The notes: generated by a model not told the origin, from the sequence alone. Shown: positions 18,787-27,796, counted from the first letter of the stretch. The stretch: DNA of 64,000 nt from Sphingomonas sp. URHD0057 (GCF_000620665.1 NZ_JIAU01000007.1:62001-126000), one strand, 5' to 3'. Program-made: numbers and translations.

Positions 18787-19338
18787 TCAGGCCCCGCTGG
18801 TCGCGCCGATGTCGCGCAGGATCCAACCGCGCTGCGGGATCGTCTCGATGAACTCCGCCCCGCCGCTCGCATTCCTGAGCTTCTTGCGCAGCTTGGAAAT
18901 GAACACGTCGATGATCTTGGGCTGGGGCTGGTCGTCCGACCGGCGATAGAGGTGCTTCAGCAGCATCGCCCGGGTGACGACGTTGTTGCGCGCGAAGGCG
19001 AGCAGCTCGAGCACCCGATATTCCATCTCGGTGATGCCGATCGGATGGCCGTCGATGCGGATCAGCCGCTGGACCTGGTCAACCGCAAGCCGGCCGCCGC
19101 ACAATGTCTCGGGCATGTCGCCGCCGCTGGCCTTGAGCGACTGGAGCAGCCGCGATGCCGCTTCCTCGCTGTCCTCGGGTGAAACGACGCGCGGGCTGCC
19201 GATTAGCGCCTGCTGCAGCTCGGCGAGCAGCTTGTGCGCGTCCTCGACCAGCCGCGAGCCTTCCTCGAGCCGGCGGCGCGAGCGCTCCAGCATCGATTCG
19301 ACTTCGACCAGCCGGGCGGAAAGCGTCTCTTCGGCCAT
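18787..19338 (-). CDS. Receiver-less CtrA-like winged-helix regulator with coiled-coil N terminus
   Basis: The 183-residue protein has a C-terminal OmpR/PhoB-type winged helix (about residues 80-175). It shares key stretches with the DNA-binding domain of CtrA, the alphaproteobacterial cell-cycle regulator: TEMEYRVLELLAFAR, LLKHLYR, KIIDVFISKLRKKL and the final FIETIPQRGWILRD. The N-terminal 60 residues carry no phosphorylatable Asp or receiver fold; they form a Glu/Arg/Leu-rich helix (VEVESMLERSRRRLEEGSRL), probably a coiled coil. It should bind DNA as a dimer independently of phosphorylation. Its targets are unknown. It ends the ileS-lspA-lipoprotein run, 12 nt after the lipoprotein gene. 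Confidence 0.85.
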   Translation of the reverse strand: MAEETLSARLVEVESMLERSRRRLEEGSRLVEDAHKLLAELQQALIGSPRVVSPEDSEEAASRLLQSLKASGGDMPETLCGGRLAVDQVQRLIRIDGHPIGITEMEYRVLELLAFARNNVVTRAMLLKHLYRRSDDQPQPKIIDVFISKLRKKLRNASGGAEFIETIPQRGWILRDIGATSGA

Positions 19339-19350
19339 TGGTCCTCGCTT

Positions 19351-19761
19351 CTACTGCCCGGCCTGCGCGGTGGCGACCGTGCTGTTGGCGGGCGGCGCCA
19401 GCAGGATCTGCAGGGTGGTCGGGCCCTTGTCGACGATGCGCGTGTCCGGGTCCCACACGGTCGAGCGAATGCCGGCCTGGGCGCCGCTGCGCCCGGCATC
19501 GTCGAGCAAGCTGGTTTCGGCGGCGCTGCGCGGCGCGGGGCTTCCGAACAGGGTGTCGATCGCCTGCTGCTGCGCGTCGGTCGGGCTGAGCCCGGCGGTG
19601 CCGGCGACCGGCGGCGACAGGCTGAAGTCGGGCGGGATGATCAGCGGCGCGTTGCGCGCGACCGCGAATTCGTCGGGCGCGGCGCGCTTCCCGCTCAGCG
19701 AGGCGCAGCCGCTGGCGGCAACGGCCGCGACGATGACCAAAGCGGAAATGGTTTTACGCAT
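19351..19761 (-). CDS. DUF3035 lipoprotein, BamF-like
   Basis: The 136-residue product has a lipoprotein signal ending in AVAASGC, so it should be lipidated at Cys19 and sent to the outer membrane. The mature N terminus carries the PDEFAVARNAPLIIPPDFSL motif that defines the alphaproteobacterial BamF/DUF3035 lipoproteins, reported as an accessory subunit of the BAM outer-membrane assembly complex. That assignment is from family knowledge, not a search. The rest is low-complexity and divergent. It overlaps lspA, which encodes the lipoprotein signal peptidase, by 8 nt. Confidence 0.8.
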   Translation of the reverse strand: MRKTISALVIVAAVAASGCASLSGKRAAPDEFAVARNAPLIIPPDFSLSPPVAGTAGLSPTDAQQQAIDTLFGSPAPRSAAETSLLDDAGRSGAQAGIRSTVWDPDTRIVDKGPTTLQILLAPPANSTVATAQAGQ

Positions 19762-20272
19762 GTTCGACAGTCTCCTTGGGGCTCTCGCCCTTCGCCGGTT
19801 CCTTAGGGGTCAGGAAAGCTCTCAGCAACAAGATCACGACGGCGATGCTAATCGCTGCGTCGCCGACATTGAATACCAAAAACGGCCGCACGTCGCCGAA
19901 GTGAAGGTCGAGGAAGTCGGTGACATAGCCGTGGAGCGTGCGGTCGAGGATGTTGCCGAGCGCGCCGCCCAGCACCATCCCGAGCGCGGCCTGGTCGATC
20001 CGGTTCTTCTCCCGCCCGATCCAGACGGCGACGGCAATCGCGATCGCGCTGGTCGCCGCGACCAGCACCCAGCGCCCGATCGGGTTGGTCGCGTTGAGCA
20101 GGCCGAGCGAAATGCCCTGGTTCTGGGTGTAGGTGAAATTGAAGATCGGCAGCAGCACCAGCTGGTCGGGGACCTGGTCGATGCCGAGCGGGCCGGTGAC
20201 GATCCACTTCGACAGCTGGTCGATCGCGAACACAACCAACGCGACCGCGAAGCCGAGCTTGCGCTTATCCAT
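19754..20272 (-). CDS. lspA: Lipoprotein signal peptidase (signal peptidase II)
   Basis: The 172-residue inner-membrane aspartic protease cuts prolipoprotein signal peptides before the lipidated cysteine. It has four transmembrane helices, the conserved TQNQGISLGLLN segment, and the catalytic aspartates in GNILDR and YVTDFLDLHF. It overlaps ileS upstream by 8 nt and the lipoprotein gene downstream by 8 nt. The ileS-lspA pairing is classic. Confidence 0.96.
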   Translation of the reverse strand: MDKRKLGFAVALVVFAIDQLSKWIVTGPLGIDQVPDQLVLLPIFNFTYTQNQGISLGLLNATNPIGRWVLVAATSAIAIAVAVWIGREKNRIDQAALGMVLGGALGNILDRTLHGYVTDFLDLHFGDVRPFLVFNVGDAAISIAVVILLLRAFLTPKEPAKGESPKETVEHA

Positions 20273-23132
20273 TCACCACGTCCTCGCAGCGGCCGCACAG
20301 CTCGCCATCGCTTTTGACTTCCGGCAGGTAGCGCCAGCAGCGCCCGCATTTATGGTTGCCCGTCTTCGCCACTTTCACGTCATCGCCGCTGTGGACTGTC
20401 GAGGTGATGAACAGTTCGGCGAGGAAGGACGGGTCCTCGGCGCTCGGCACCGTCACTTCCGCCTCCAGGCTCGATCCGACGACCTTGTCGCGGCGCAACG
20501 GCTCGATCGCTTCGGTCACCTGGTTGCGAAGCGCGCGCAGGGATGTCCACCGCGCGTCATCCGCGTCCACCGCCGGAATCTCCGGCCATTCGAGCAAATG
20601 CACCGAACCCGCGTCGGGGTAGCGCGTCCCCCACACTTCCTCGCTGCTGAATACCAGCACCGGGCTCAGCCACCGCACGAGCGCGTGGAACAGGATGTCG
20701 AGCACGGTGCGGTTGGCGCGCCGCTGGTCGGTCTGGACGCCGGCCTCGGCATTGACCTCGCAATAAAGGACGTCCTTGCGGATATCGAAATAGAAGGCGC
20801 TCAGATCCTCGTTGCAGAAGTCGGTCAGCGCGCGGACGTAATGGTTGAAGTCGAAGTCCTCGACCGCCCGGCGAAGCGTCTTGTCGAGCTCGGCGGTGAG
20901 ATGAAGTACGTAGCGCTCCAGCTCGGGCATCGCCTCGACCGCGACCTTCTCCTCCTCGCCGAAATCGGCGAGCGCGCCGAGCAGATAGCGGAAGGTGTTG
21001 CGGAGCTTGCGATATTGGTCGGCGACCCCGGCCAGGATTTCCTTCCCGATCCGATGATCCTCGGTGAAGTCTACCGACAGCGCCCACAGCCTCAGGATGT
21101 CGGCGCCATAGTCCTTCATCAGGTCGAGCGGGTTGACCGTATTGCCCAGGCTCTTGGACATTTTCATGCCCTTGGCGTCCATGGTGAAGCCATGGGTCAG
21201 CACCGCGTTGAACGGCGCGCGCCCGCGAGTGCCGCAGCTTTCCAGCAACGACGACTGGAACCAGCCGCGGTGCTGGTCGGAGCCTTCGAGGTAGAGGTCG
21301 GCGGGCCAGCGCTGGTCGGGCCAATGTCCGCTCTCCAGCGTGAACACGTGGGTCGAGCCGCTGTCGAACCACACGTCGAGGATGTCGCCGATCATCTCGT
21401 AATCGTCGGGGTCGCGGCCTTCGCCAAGGAAGCTCGCGGCATTCTCCGCCGACCAGGCATCGACGCCCTCCGCCTTGATCGCCTCGACGATCCGCCGGTT
21501 GACCTTCGGATCGACCAGCAGCTCCTGCGTCCTGCGCTCGACGAACAAAGCGATCGGCACGCCCCACGCCCGCTGGCGGCTGATCACCCAGTCGGGCCGC
21601 CCTTCGACCATCGAGCCGATGCGGTTGCGCCCCTTGTCGGGCACGAAGCGGGTGTCGGCGATGGCCTTCAGCGCGACCTGCCGCAGCGTCGGCGTCTGCG
21701 CGATCGCCCCGCCCTCATTGTCCCAGCGCTGCTCGGCGAAGCTCTCGCAATGCCACTTCGGCAATGGCCGATCCATCGCGATGAACCATTGCGGGGTGCA
21801 GCGGTAGATGACCTTGGCCTTCGACCGCCACGAATGCGGGTAGCTGTGGGTGAAGTCGGCGCTGGCGGCGAGGAGCGCGCCCGCCTCACGCAAATCCGTG
21901 CAAATCGGCCCGTCGGGCGCGTTGAACTTGGCGTTGATCACGCTGCCGCCACCGGGGAGCCACGCCCAGTCATCGCGGTAGAAGCCGGCGTCGTTGACCA
22001 CGAACACGGGATCGATCCCGGCCGCCTTGCAGACGTAAAAATCCTCTTCGCCATGGTCGGGCGCCATGTGGACGAGACCGGTGCCGGCATCGGTGGTGAC
22101 GTGGTCGCCCGGGAGCAGCGGGCGCGGTTCGGCGAAAAACCCGCCGAGCTTGTGCATCGGGTGGCGAGCAATCGTTCCGGCGAGGTCGGAGCCCTTGCCT
22201 TGCCAGACTAGTTCTTGCCCCTCGTGGGTCTGCTGACCCCTTCTGAATGTTTGCTCGACTAATTCTTTGGCTACGAGAACAGTCTTGCCCGCCCACGGTG
22301 AAATTGCAGGTCCTTCGTGGAAGGCGTGCACCATTCTGATGGCGACGTAATCAACGTCCGTTCCGTACGCGATCGCCCGGTTGACCGGGATCGTCCACGG
22401 CGTGGTCGTCCAGATCACCGCATGGGTGCCAACCAGTTCGGGGATCGGGCTCTCGACGATCTCGAACGCCACATCGATCTGGGTCGAGACCACGTCCTCA
22501 TATTCGATCTCGGCCTCGGCCAGCGCGGTCTTCTCGACCGGCGACCACATCACCGGCTTGGCGCCGCGGTAGAGCTGGCCGCTCTCGGCGAACTTCATCA
22601 GCTCGCCGACGATCGTCCCCTCCGACGAATAGGCCATCGTTAGATAGGGATGATCCCAGTCCGCCAGCGTGCCCAGGCGCCGCAATTGCTCGCGCTGCAC
22701 GTCGACCCAATGCTGCGCATAGGCGCGGCACTCGGCCCGAAACTCCTTGACCGGCACCTCGTCCTTGTTGAGCTTCTTCTTGCGATATTGCTCCTCGATC
22801 TTCCACTCGATCGGCAGCCCGTGGCAGTCCCAGCCGGGCACGAACGGCGCGTCCTTGCCGAGCAGCGTCTGGGTGCGCACCACCATGTCCTTCAGCGTGC
22901 GGTCGAGCGCGTGGCCGATATGGATGTCGCCATTCGCGTAGGGCGGCCCGTCGTGGAGGATGAATTTCTCGCGCCCCACGCGCGCCTCGCGCACCTGGCC
23001 GTAAAGGTCCTGCTCGATCCACCGCGCGAGGATCGCCGGCTCCTTCTGCGGCAGCCCGGCTTTCATCGGAAAGTCGGTGCGCGGAAGGAAGACGGTCGAT
23101 CGGTAATCTTGTTTGGTCGGAGCGTCGGCCAT
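20265..23132 (-). CDS. ileS: Isoleucyl-tRNA synthetase
   Basis: The 955-residue class I aminoacyl-tRNA synthetase has the HIGH motif (GDIHIGHALD, near residue 71), the KMSKS loop (GMKMSKSLGN, about residue 645), an editing domain between them, and a C-terminal zinc-binding part with two CxxC pairs (CGRCWR and CGRCED). Length is normal for the bacterial enzyme. The start (MADAPTKQDYRS) is at 23132. A long antisense frame overlaps it but is only a shadow. A 94-bp inverted repeat separates it from ribF. Confidence 0.97.
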   Translation of the reverse strand: MADAPTKQDYRSTVFLPRTDFPMKAGLPQKEPAILARWIEQDLYGQVREARVGREKFILHDGPPYANGDIHIGHALDRTLKDMVVRTQTLLGKDAPFVPGWDCHGLPIEWKIEEQYRKKKLNKDEVPVKEFRAECRAYAQHWVDVQREQLRRLGTLADWDHPYLTMAYSSEGTIVGELMKFAESGQLYRGAKPVMWSPVEKTALAEAEIEYEDVVSTQIDVAFEIVESPIPELVGTHAVIWTTTPWTIPVNRAIAYGTDVDYVAIRMVHAFHEGPAISPWAGKTVLVAKELVEQTFRRGQQTHEGQELVWQGKGSDLAGTIARHPMHKLGGFFAEPRPLLPGDHVTTDAGTGLVHMAPDHGEEDFYVCKAAGIDPVFVVNDAGFYRDDWAWLPGGGSVINAKFNAPDGPICTDLREAGALLAASADFTHSYPHSWRSKAKVIYRCTPQWFIAMDRPLPKWHCESFAEQRWDNEGGAIAQTPTLRQVALKAIADTRFVPDKGRNRIGSMVEGRPDWVISRQRAWGVPIALFVERRTQELLVDPKVNRRIVEAIKAEGVDAWSAENAASFLGEGRDPDDYEMIGDILDVWFDSGSTHVFTLESGHWPDQRWPADLYLEGSDQHRGWFQSSLLESCGTRGRAPFNAVLTHGFTMDAKGMKMSKSLGNTVNPLDLMKDYGADILRLWALSVDFTEDHRIGKEILAGVADQYRKLRNTFRYLLGALADFGEEEKVAVEAMPELERYVLHLTAELDKTLRRAVEDFDFNHYVRALTDFCNEDLSAFYFDIRKDVLYCEVNAEAGVQTDQRRANRTVLDILFHALVRWLSPVLVFSSEEVWGTRYPDAGSVHLLEWPEIPAVDADDARWTSLRALRNQVTEAIEPLRRDKVVGSSLEAEVTVPSAEDPSFLAELFITSTVHSGDDVKVAKTGNHKCGRCWRYLPEVKSDGELCGRCEDVVNG

Positions 23133-23174
23133 GGATGCGGCGCCTTAGCGGGGCGCTCGCCCCAAATGCAAACC

Positions 23175-23268
23175 CGTCATTGCGAGGCGCCGCAGGCGCC
23201 GCGGCAATCCAGATAATCCACACGTGCGAATCAATTTCCTGGATTGCTTCGCTGCGCTCGCAATGACG
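23175..23268. repeat. Dispersed inverted repeat, family B (CGTCATTGCGAG type)
   Basis: The element spans 94 bp between ribF and ileS. Its ends are a perfect 12-bp inverted repeat (CGTCATTGCGAG at 23175-23186 and CTCGCAATGACG at 23257-23268), with an inner inverted pair GCAATCCAG (23204-23212) and CTGGATTGC (23239-23247). This is the organisation of the MITE-like palindromic elements common in alphaproteobacteria. It has no coding capacity and could fold into a long hairpin in the ribF-ileS transcript. Confidence 0.82.
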
Positions 23269-23269
23269 C

Positions 23270-24199
23270 TCAGGCGATCGCCAGCAGCTTCCGCGCCATC
23301 GCCTCGTCCTCGCGCATGTGGGCGACCAGTGCCTCCACGCTCTCGAACTTCCGCTCCTCGCGGATGTAGGCGTGCAGCGCGACCTCGATCCGGCGGCCGT
23401 AAAGGTCGCCGTCGAACCCGAACAGATAGGCTTCGAGCAGTTCCTGCGGGGGCTCGAAGGTGGGGCGGACGCCGAGGCTGGCGACGCCGGGATGCTCGCT
23501 CCCATCATCGAGCGTCACTCGCACCGCATAGATCCCGTACTTGGGCCGCTGATAGTCGCCGAGCGCGATGTTCGCGGTCGGATAGCCGAGATCGCGTCCG
23601 CGCGCGTCGCCGCGCTGGACGACGCCTTCGATTGCAAAATCGCGAGTGAGCATGCGCGTCGCCATGCCCGTGTCGCCGGCGACGAGCGCTTCACGGACCC
23701 GGCCGGACGAGATGCGCTCGTCGTCGAGCACGACTTGCGCGACGGCCTCCGCGATCACGCCATACTCGGCGCCCACCCGGGCGAGCAGCGTCACGTCGCC
23801 ACGGCGCCCTTTGCCGAAGCTGAAATCGTCGCCGGTCACGACTCCCGCCGCGCCGATCTGGCGGGCGAGGGCGTCGGCCACGAACTCCTCGGCGTCCATC
23901 GCGGCGAGCGCGGCGCCGAACTCGAACACCAGCATCGCGTCCGCCCCCGCATGGGCGAACAGGGCCTCGCGCTGGTCGAGCGTGGTCAGGCGGAACGGCG
24001 GCACGCCGGGCTTGAAGAACTCGACCGGATGGGGGTTGAAGGTCGCCACGATCGCCGGTCGCCGTTCGTGGAACGCGCGGGCAATCGCGCGGCTCACCAC
24101 CGCCTGGTGGCCGAGGTGGAAGCCGTCGAAATTGCCGAGCGCGACGATGCTCCCCTTCAAGGCTTCGGGGATTCCGCCGGCGAGGGTCACGCGCTGCAT
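23270..24199 (-). CDS. ribF: Bifunctional riboflavin kinase / FAD synthetase
   Basis: The 309-residue enzyme converts riboflavin to FMN and then to FAD. The N-terminal FAD synthetase half has GNFDGFHLGHQ (nucleotidyltransferase HxGH) and the later ISSGRVREAL. The C-terminal riboflavin kinase half has GYPTANIAL and AYLFGFDGDLYG. It precedes ileS-lspA on the same strand, a typical arrangement, though here a palindromic element lies between. No FMN riboswitch is seen upstream. Confidence 0.96.
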   Translation of the reverse strand: MQRVTLAGGIPEALKGSIVALGNFDGFHLGHQAVVSRAIARAFHERRPAIVATFNPHPVEFFKPGVPPFRLTTLDQREALFAHAGADAMLVFEFGAALAAMDAEEFVADALARQIGAAGVVTGDDFSFGKGRRGDVTLLARVGAEYGVIAEAVAQVVLDDERISSGRVREALVAGDTGMATRMLTRDFAIEGVVQRGDARGRDLGYPTANIALGDYQRPKYGIYAVRVTLDDGSEHPGVASLGVRPTFEPPQELLEAYLFGFDGDLYGRRIEVALHAYIREERKFESVEALVAHMREDEAMARKLLAIA

Positions 24200-24210
24200 T
24201 GGTTTGTCGC

Positions 24211-24687
24211 TTAGTGCGTCGGGAGGTGTTTGCGAAGCAGCCGGTATTCGTGGACCGCGAGGTAGATCACGAACAGGTCGAAGAGGGTGAGCAGGATCAG
24301 TCCGAACTCATGCGTGTAGGTGTAGCGGTAGAGCTGGTAGGCGATGAACGCGCCGAACACGACGAAGCTCGCCGGGTAGGACCACAATTTCTCCTTGAGC
24401 AGCCCATAGACGAGGACCGCTTTTACAAGGCCGTGGCTGAGCAGGTAGAAAGCATAGAAATTGTGCGCCTCGACCGAGAAGGTGCGGCCGAACTCGAGCA
24501 CGTGCTCGGCGACCCAGTCGCTCCGGTCCTCGGCCAGCTCGCCATAGCCCCAGCGGTTGATCGCGCGGACGATCGCCTCGGTGCTGACGAGGTAGAGCGC
24601 GGCGCCGCCGACAATCTCGAACAGCGCGTGAGCGCCCTTGAACAGCACGCTGACGACGAAGATCTGGTGGATGGACTTTTCCTGCAT
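24211..24687 (-). CDS. DUF2127 family membrane protein
   Basis: The 158-residue protein has four hydrophobic helices and the DUF2127 pattern: IHQIFVVSVLFKGAHALFE at the start, HNFYAFYLLSHGLVK in the middle and a short basic C terminus. The function of the family is unknown. The start could also be 4 codons upstream at 24699; neither has a good ribosome-binding site. It lies 11 nt upstream of ribF on the same strand and is divergent from rpsM. Confidence 0.85.
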   Translation of the reverse strand: MQEKSIHQIFVVSVLFKGAHALFEIVGGAALYLVSTEAIVRAINRWGYGELAEDRSDWVAEHVLEFGRTFSVEAHNFYAFYLLSHGLVKAVLVYGLLKEKLWSYPASFVVFGAFIAYQLYRYTYTHEFGLILLTLFDLFVIYLAVHEYRLLRKHLPTH

Positions 24688-24825
24688 GGCGCGGCCCATA
24701 GTGGGATGGGCGCCGAAAGCACTGGAAAAATAGGGTTTCGCCCGCCATGGGGAGTGCGCCGGTCGTCCGGGATCGGGCGCGAAGTTGACGAAGTTGACTC
24801 ATCCCCGGGGGGCGATCCGCCGCTC

Positions 24826-24854
24826 TTGACTCGCTTAGAGCGCATTCCTATTTG
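24826..24854 (+). promoter_or_regulatory. Putative promoter of the rpsM-rpsK-rpoA genes
   Basis: TTGACT (24826-24831), a 17-bp spacer and TATTTG (24849-24854) fit a vegetative promoter about 125 bp upstream of rpsM. The rest of the 290-bp gap from the divergent DUF2127 gene holds a tandem GAAGTTGAC repeat (24781-24798) and no gene. The call rests on sequence pattern only. Confidence 0.4.
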
Positions 24855-24979
24855 CATTTCATCCCGTTTAACCGGTTTCCGGCGGCGCATTCGTGCGCGC
24901 GTCGGTTTTTCGTTTGGAGGGGCTTTCTAGCGACGAGATGGGGCGGCAGGCGCCCCGTGGAGCTAAAGAAGGATAACGA

Positions 24980-25348
24980 ATGGCTCGTATCGCCGGGGTC
25001 AACATCCCCACCAACAAGCGCGTGGAAATCGCGCTGACCTATATCCACGGAATCGGCCGCACCACGGCCAAGCAGATCACCGACAAGCTCGGGATTACTC
25101 CGGAAAAGCGGGTCCAGGACCTAACCGACCAGGAAGTCCTTCACATCCGCGAGGAAATCGACCGCGACCATCAGGTCGAGGGCGACCTTCGCCGCGAGAC
25201 TGCGATGAACATCAAGCGGTTGATGGACCTCGCCTGCTACCGCGGGCTTCGCCACCGTCGGGGCCTGCCGGTCCGCGGCCAGCGCACCCACACCAACGCG
25301 CGCACCCGCAAGGGCAAGGCGCGGCCGATCGCGGGTAAAAAGAAATAA
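24980..25348 (+). CDS. rpsM: 30S ribosomal protein S13
   Basis: The 122-residue protein of the head of the 30S subunit contacts tRNA and the 50S subunit. It starts [14 protein letters not shown] and has [13 protein letters not shown] and the C-terminal [13 protein letters not shown], all invariant S13 blocks. A GAAGGA ribosome-binding site precedes ATG 24980. It opens the run rpsM-rpsK-rpoA. secY and adk, which usually precede it, are not in the window. Confidence 0.98.
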   Translation: MARIAGVNIPTNKRVEIALTYIHGIGRTTAKQITDKLGITPEKRVQDLTDQEVLHIREEIDRDHQVEGDLRRETAMNIKRLMDLACYRGLRHRRGLPVRGQRTHTNARTRKGKARPIAGKKK

Positions 25349-25355
25349 CGTCGGT

Positions 25356-25391
25356 CCTTCGAGACGCGGCTTCGCCGCTCCTCAGGATGAG
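25356..25391. repeat. Dispersed repeat, family C (CCTTCGAGACGC type), between rpsM and rpsK
   Basis: The 36-bp element runs from CCTTCGAGACGC, through a GCGGC-ttc-GCCGC hairpin, to CTCCTCAGGATGAG. I recognise this as a repeat type often seen in intergenic DNA of Sphingomonadales and related groups (from memory, not searched). It fills most of the 68-bp rpsM-rpsK spacer, an unusual place for a mobile palindrome because this spacer is transcribed. Confidence 0.65.
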
Positions 25392-25416
25392 CGGTTTCAG
25401 GGATTAGGAAAGTACC

Positions 25417-25806
25417 ATGGCTCAAGCACCTCAGCGTCTTCGCCGAAAGGAGCGGAAGAACATTTCCGCCGGCGTCGCCCACGTCAACGCCAGCTTCAAC
25501 AATACGATGATCACCATCACCGACGCGCAGGGCAATGCGATTGCCTGGTCGAGCGCGGGCATGATGGGCTTCAAGGGCAGCCGCAAGTCGACTCCCTATG
25601 CGGCGCAGGTCGCGGCGGAAGACGCCGGCAAAAAGGCCGCCGACCACGGCGTCCGCACGCTCGAAGTTGAGGTCAAGGGCCCCGGCTCGGGCCGCGAAAG
25701 CGCGCTTCGGGCGCTCCAGGCGGTCGGCTTCACGATCACCTCGATCCGCGACGTGACCCCGATCCCGCACAACGGGGTGCGGCCGTCGAAGCGGCGCCGG
25801 GTTTAA
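25417..25806 (+). CDS. rpsK: 30S ribosomal protein S11
   Basis: The 129-residue S11 protein of the 30S platform. [38 protein letters not shown] and the C-terminal [18 protein letters not shown] are canonical. ATG 25417 is preceded by AGGAAAG. It lies between two different palindromic repeats in the ribosomal transcript. Confidence 0.98.
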   Translation: MAQAPQRLRRKERKNISAGVAHVNASFNNTMITITDAQGNAIAWSSAGMMGFKGSRKSTPYAAQVAAEDAGKKAADHGVRTLEVEVKGPGSGRESALRALQAVGFTITSIRDVTPIPHNGVRPSKRRRV

Positions 25807-25813
25807 TAACGCT

Positions 25814-25841
25814 GGGTTCCCGCTTTTGCGGGAATGACGAG
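25814..25841. repeat. Dispersed palindromic repeat, family A, between rpsK and rpoA
   Basis: GGGTTCCCGC-tttt-GCGGGAATGACG: a 7-bp perfect stem with the same flanking GGGTT...ATGACGA bases as the copies at 41904-41973. It starts 8 bp after the rpsK stop and lies in the transcribed spacer before rpoA. Confidence 0.8.
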
Positions 25842-25891
25842 ATTAAGGTTTGAAATCAGGGGCTCAGGCCCCCAACTGCCAAGGGAACAAA

Positions 25892-26965
25892 ATGGCCGTC
25901 AACGCAAAGAACTGGCAGGAACTGAAAAAGCCCAACGCGCTCGAGAAGAAGATCGGCGGCGGCGACAGCCGGCGCCGCGCGTCCTTCGTCGCCGAGCCGC
26001 TCGAGCGCGGCTTCGGCATGACGCTGGGCAATTCGCTCCGCCGCGTGCTCTTGTCCTCGCTTCAGGGCGCCGCAATCACCTCGATCAAGATCGACGGGGT
26101 GCTCCATGAATTCTCGAGCCTGACCGGCGTGCGCGAGGACGTCACCGACATCGTCCTCAACGTGAAGCAGATCGCGCTCAAGATGGAAGGCGAGGGGCCC
26201 AAGCGGCTGCACCTTTCCGCAACCGGCCCGGCCGACGTCACCGCCGGCATGATCGCGACCAGCGGCGATATCGAGGTCACCAACCCCGACCTCCTCATCT
26301 GCCACCTCGACGAAGGCGCGACGCTCAACATGGAGCTGATGGTCGACATCGGCAAAGGCTATCAGCCGGCCCAGGCCAACCGCCCGGCCGACGCGCCGAT
26401 CGGCCTCATCCCGGTCGACGCGCTGTACAGCCCCGTGCGCCAGGTCGCCTATAAGGTCGAGAACACACGCGTCGGGCAGGAGCTCGACTATGACAAGCTC
26501 ACGCTGACCATCGAGACCGACGGCACGGTCAACCCGGAAGACGCGCTCGCTTACGCGGCGCGGATCCTCCAGGACCAGCTGCAGCTGTTCGTCCACTTCG
26601 ACGACAGCCAGGTGCGAATGGCGCCGTCGCCGATGATCGGCACCGCCGCCGCGGCGATGCCGATGGAGACCCAGGCCGACACCAACCAGCTCAACCGCTA
26701 CCTCCTGAAGAAGGTCGACGAGCTCGAGCTGTCGGTGCGCAGCGCCAATTGCCTGAAGAACGACAACATCATCTATATCGGCGACCTCGTCCAGAAGACC
26801 GAGGCCGAGATGTTGAGGACGCCGAACTTCGGCCGGAAGAGCCTGAACGAGATCAAGGAAGTGCTCGCCTCGATGGGCCTTCGCCTCGGGATGGACATCC
26901 CCGGCTGGCCGCCCGAGAACATCGAGGAAATGGCCAAGAAGCTCGAGCAGGAAATGCTGGGATAG
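25892..26965 (+). CDS. rpoA: DNA-directed RNA polymerase alpha subunit
   Basis: The 357-residue alpha subunit has the N-terminal assembly domain ([20 protein letters not shown] at about residues 37-56) and the C-terminal DNA-binding domain ([20 protein letters not shown] and [14 protein letters not shown]). ATG 25892 ([11 protein letters not shown]) has AAGGGAAC upstream; an in-frame start 14 codons earlier reads into the repeat region. A strong terminator follows 31 bp after the stop, so rplQ, the usual next gene, is not co-transcribed here. Confidence 0.98.
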   Translation: MAVNAKNWQELKKPNALEKKIGGGDSRRRASFVAEPLERGFGMTLGNSLRRVLLSSLQGAAITSIKIDGVLHEFSSLTGVREDVTDIVLNVKQIALKMEGEGPKRLHLSATGPADVTAGMIATSGDIEVTNPDLLICHLDEGATLNMELMVDIGKGYQPAQANRPADAPIGLIPVDALYSPVRQVAYKVENTRVGQELDYDKLTLTIETDGTVNPEDALAYAARILQDQLQLFVHFDDSQVRMAPSPMIGTAAAAMPMETQADTNQLNRYLLKKVDELELSVRSANCLKNDNIIYIGDLVQKTEAEMLRTPNFGRKSLNEIKEVLASMGLRLGMDIPGWPPENIEEMAKKLEQEMLG

Positions 26966-26996
26966 TTTCGATCAGACTGATACTTGAGACAAGGAA

Positions 26997-27024
26997 GGGC
27001 CGTCCCGCGGGGCGGCCCTTTTTT
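26997..27024 (+). terminator. Rho-independent terminator after rpoA
   Basis: GGGCCG (26997-27002) pairs with CGGCCC (27013-27018) around a 10-nt G/C-rich loop and is followed directly by six T residues (27019-27024). This closes the rpsM-rpsK-rpoA transcript. Confidence 0.92.
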
Positions 27025-27153
27025 GTTAGCGGTAGTCCGTGCACCAGACCGGCTGAACCAGCGGCTGCGCAGGCTGCGTTAACGGCGGCGCCAAGGCTAT
27101 CCTCGGGCCGGGTTCGCCTGGCGCCTCGCGCCGGCGAAATGGGGGAAATGATC

Positions 27154-27681
27154 ATGCAGCGAATCGTCGTCCTTGCCTGCGCAACCCTGGCGTTCGGGAT
27201 GTCCGCAGCTCCAGTCGGCGCGCAGGACGTGCCGGGCGGACCGGTGCCGCAGGCCGCGCAACCGGCGGCCGACCTGCCGCCGCCCGTTCCTGAGCCGCAA
27301 GCCGAGCAGCTGCCTCCGCCGCCGCCGTTCCCGCCGATGCCCAGCGCGCGGCCGAGCCATCGCTGGGTCGACGTCGGCGGCCATCACTCCAGCCGCGCAC
27401 GCCACCACGCGCGCAAGGCCCACGCCCACGCGACGCCGAGCAAGCATCGGCGGGCGCACGCCAGTCATCGGTCGGCCCACAAGGCCAGGCCGATGCATTT
27501 CTCGCGGAAGACCGTCCGCTCCTGCCACGGCATGAGCTACCGCCAGATCATGCGGCACCCCAGTTGCCGGGCGCTGATCAAGCAGGAGCTCGCCGCGCCC
27601 GCCCACCGGCATCGCGCAGCGCATCACAAGGCGTCGGCGCACAAAGCGCGGTCTCATCACTCGGCAAAGCGGCGCCGATAA
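27154..27681 (+). CDS. Hypothetical exported His/Arg/Pro-rich basic protein
   Basis: The 175-residue product has a signal peptide (MQRIVVLACATLAFGMSA, cut near PVGAQ). A Pro-rich stretch follows, then a long His/Arg/Lys/Ala-rich region rich in HH and HR pairs, interrupted by a small Cys-containing core (RSCHGMSYRQIMRHPSC). ATG 27154 is chosen because GGGGGAA lies just upstream. The histidine density suggests metal or polyanion binding in the periplasm, but that is inference. No family is recognised. Confidence 0.65.
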   Translation: MQRIVVLACATLAFGMSAAPVGAQDVPGGPVPQAAQPAADLPPPVPEPQAEQLPPPPPFPPMPSARPSHRWVDVGGHHSSRARHHARKAHAHATPSKHRRAHASHRSAHKARPMHFSRKTVRSCHGMSYRQIMRHPSCRALIKQELAAPAHRHRAAHHKASAHKARSHHSAKRRR

Positions 27682-27796
27682 CCGGGTAACGACTGGACGC
27701 GGGTTTTTGTCGCCGAGCCGAGCTGGATTAACCGTAAAATCGGCAGCATCCTCCGCCGCTTAAGAGTCGAGCGCGGGTTGGAGCAGGGGTCGGAAC

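Noticed and set aside
20133-22211. 692-codon open frame on the plus strand, antisense to ileS
   Set aside because: It mirrors ileS codon structure in a GC-rich genome; its product has no domain order, and ileS on the other strand is beyond doubt.
26997-27153. Possible rplQ after rpoA in another frame
   Set aside because: No frame here gives the L17 start or its conserved basic blocks, and a strong terminator occupies the spot.
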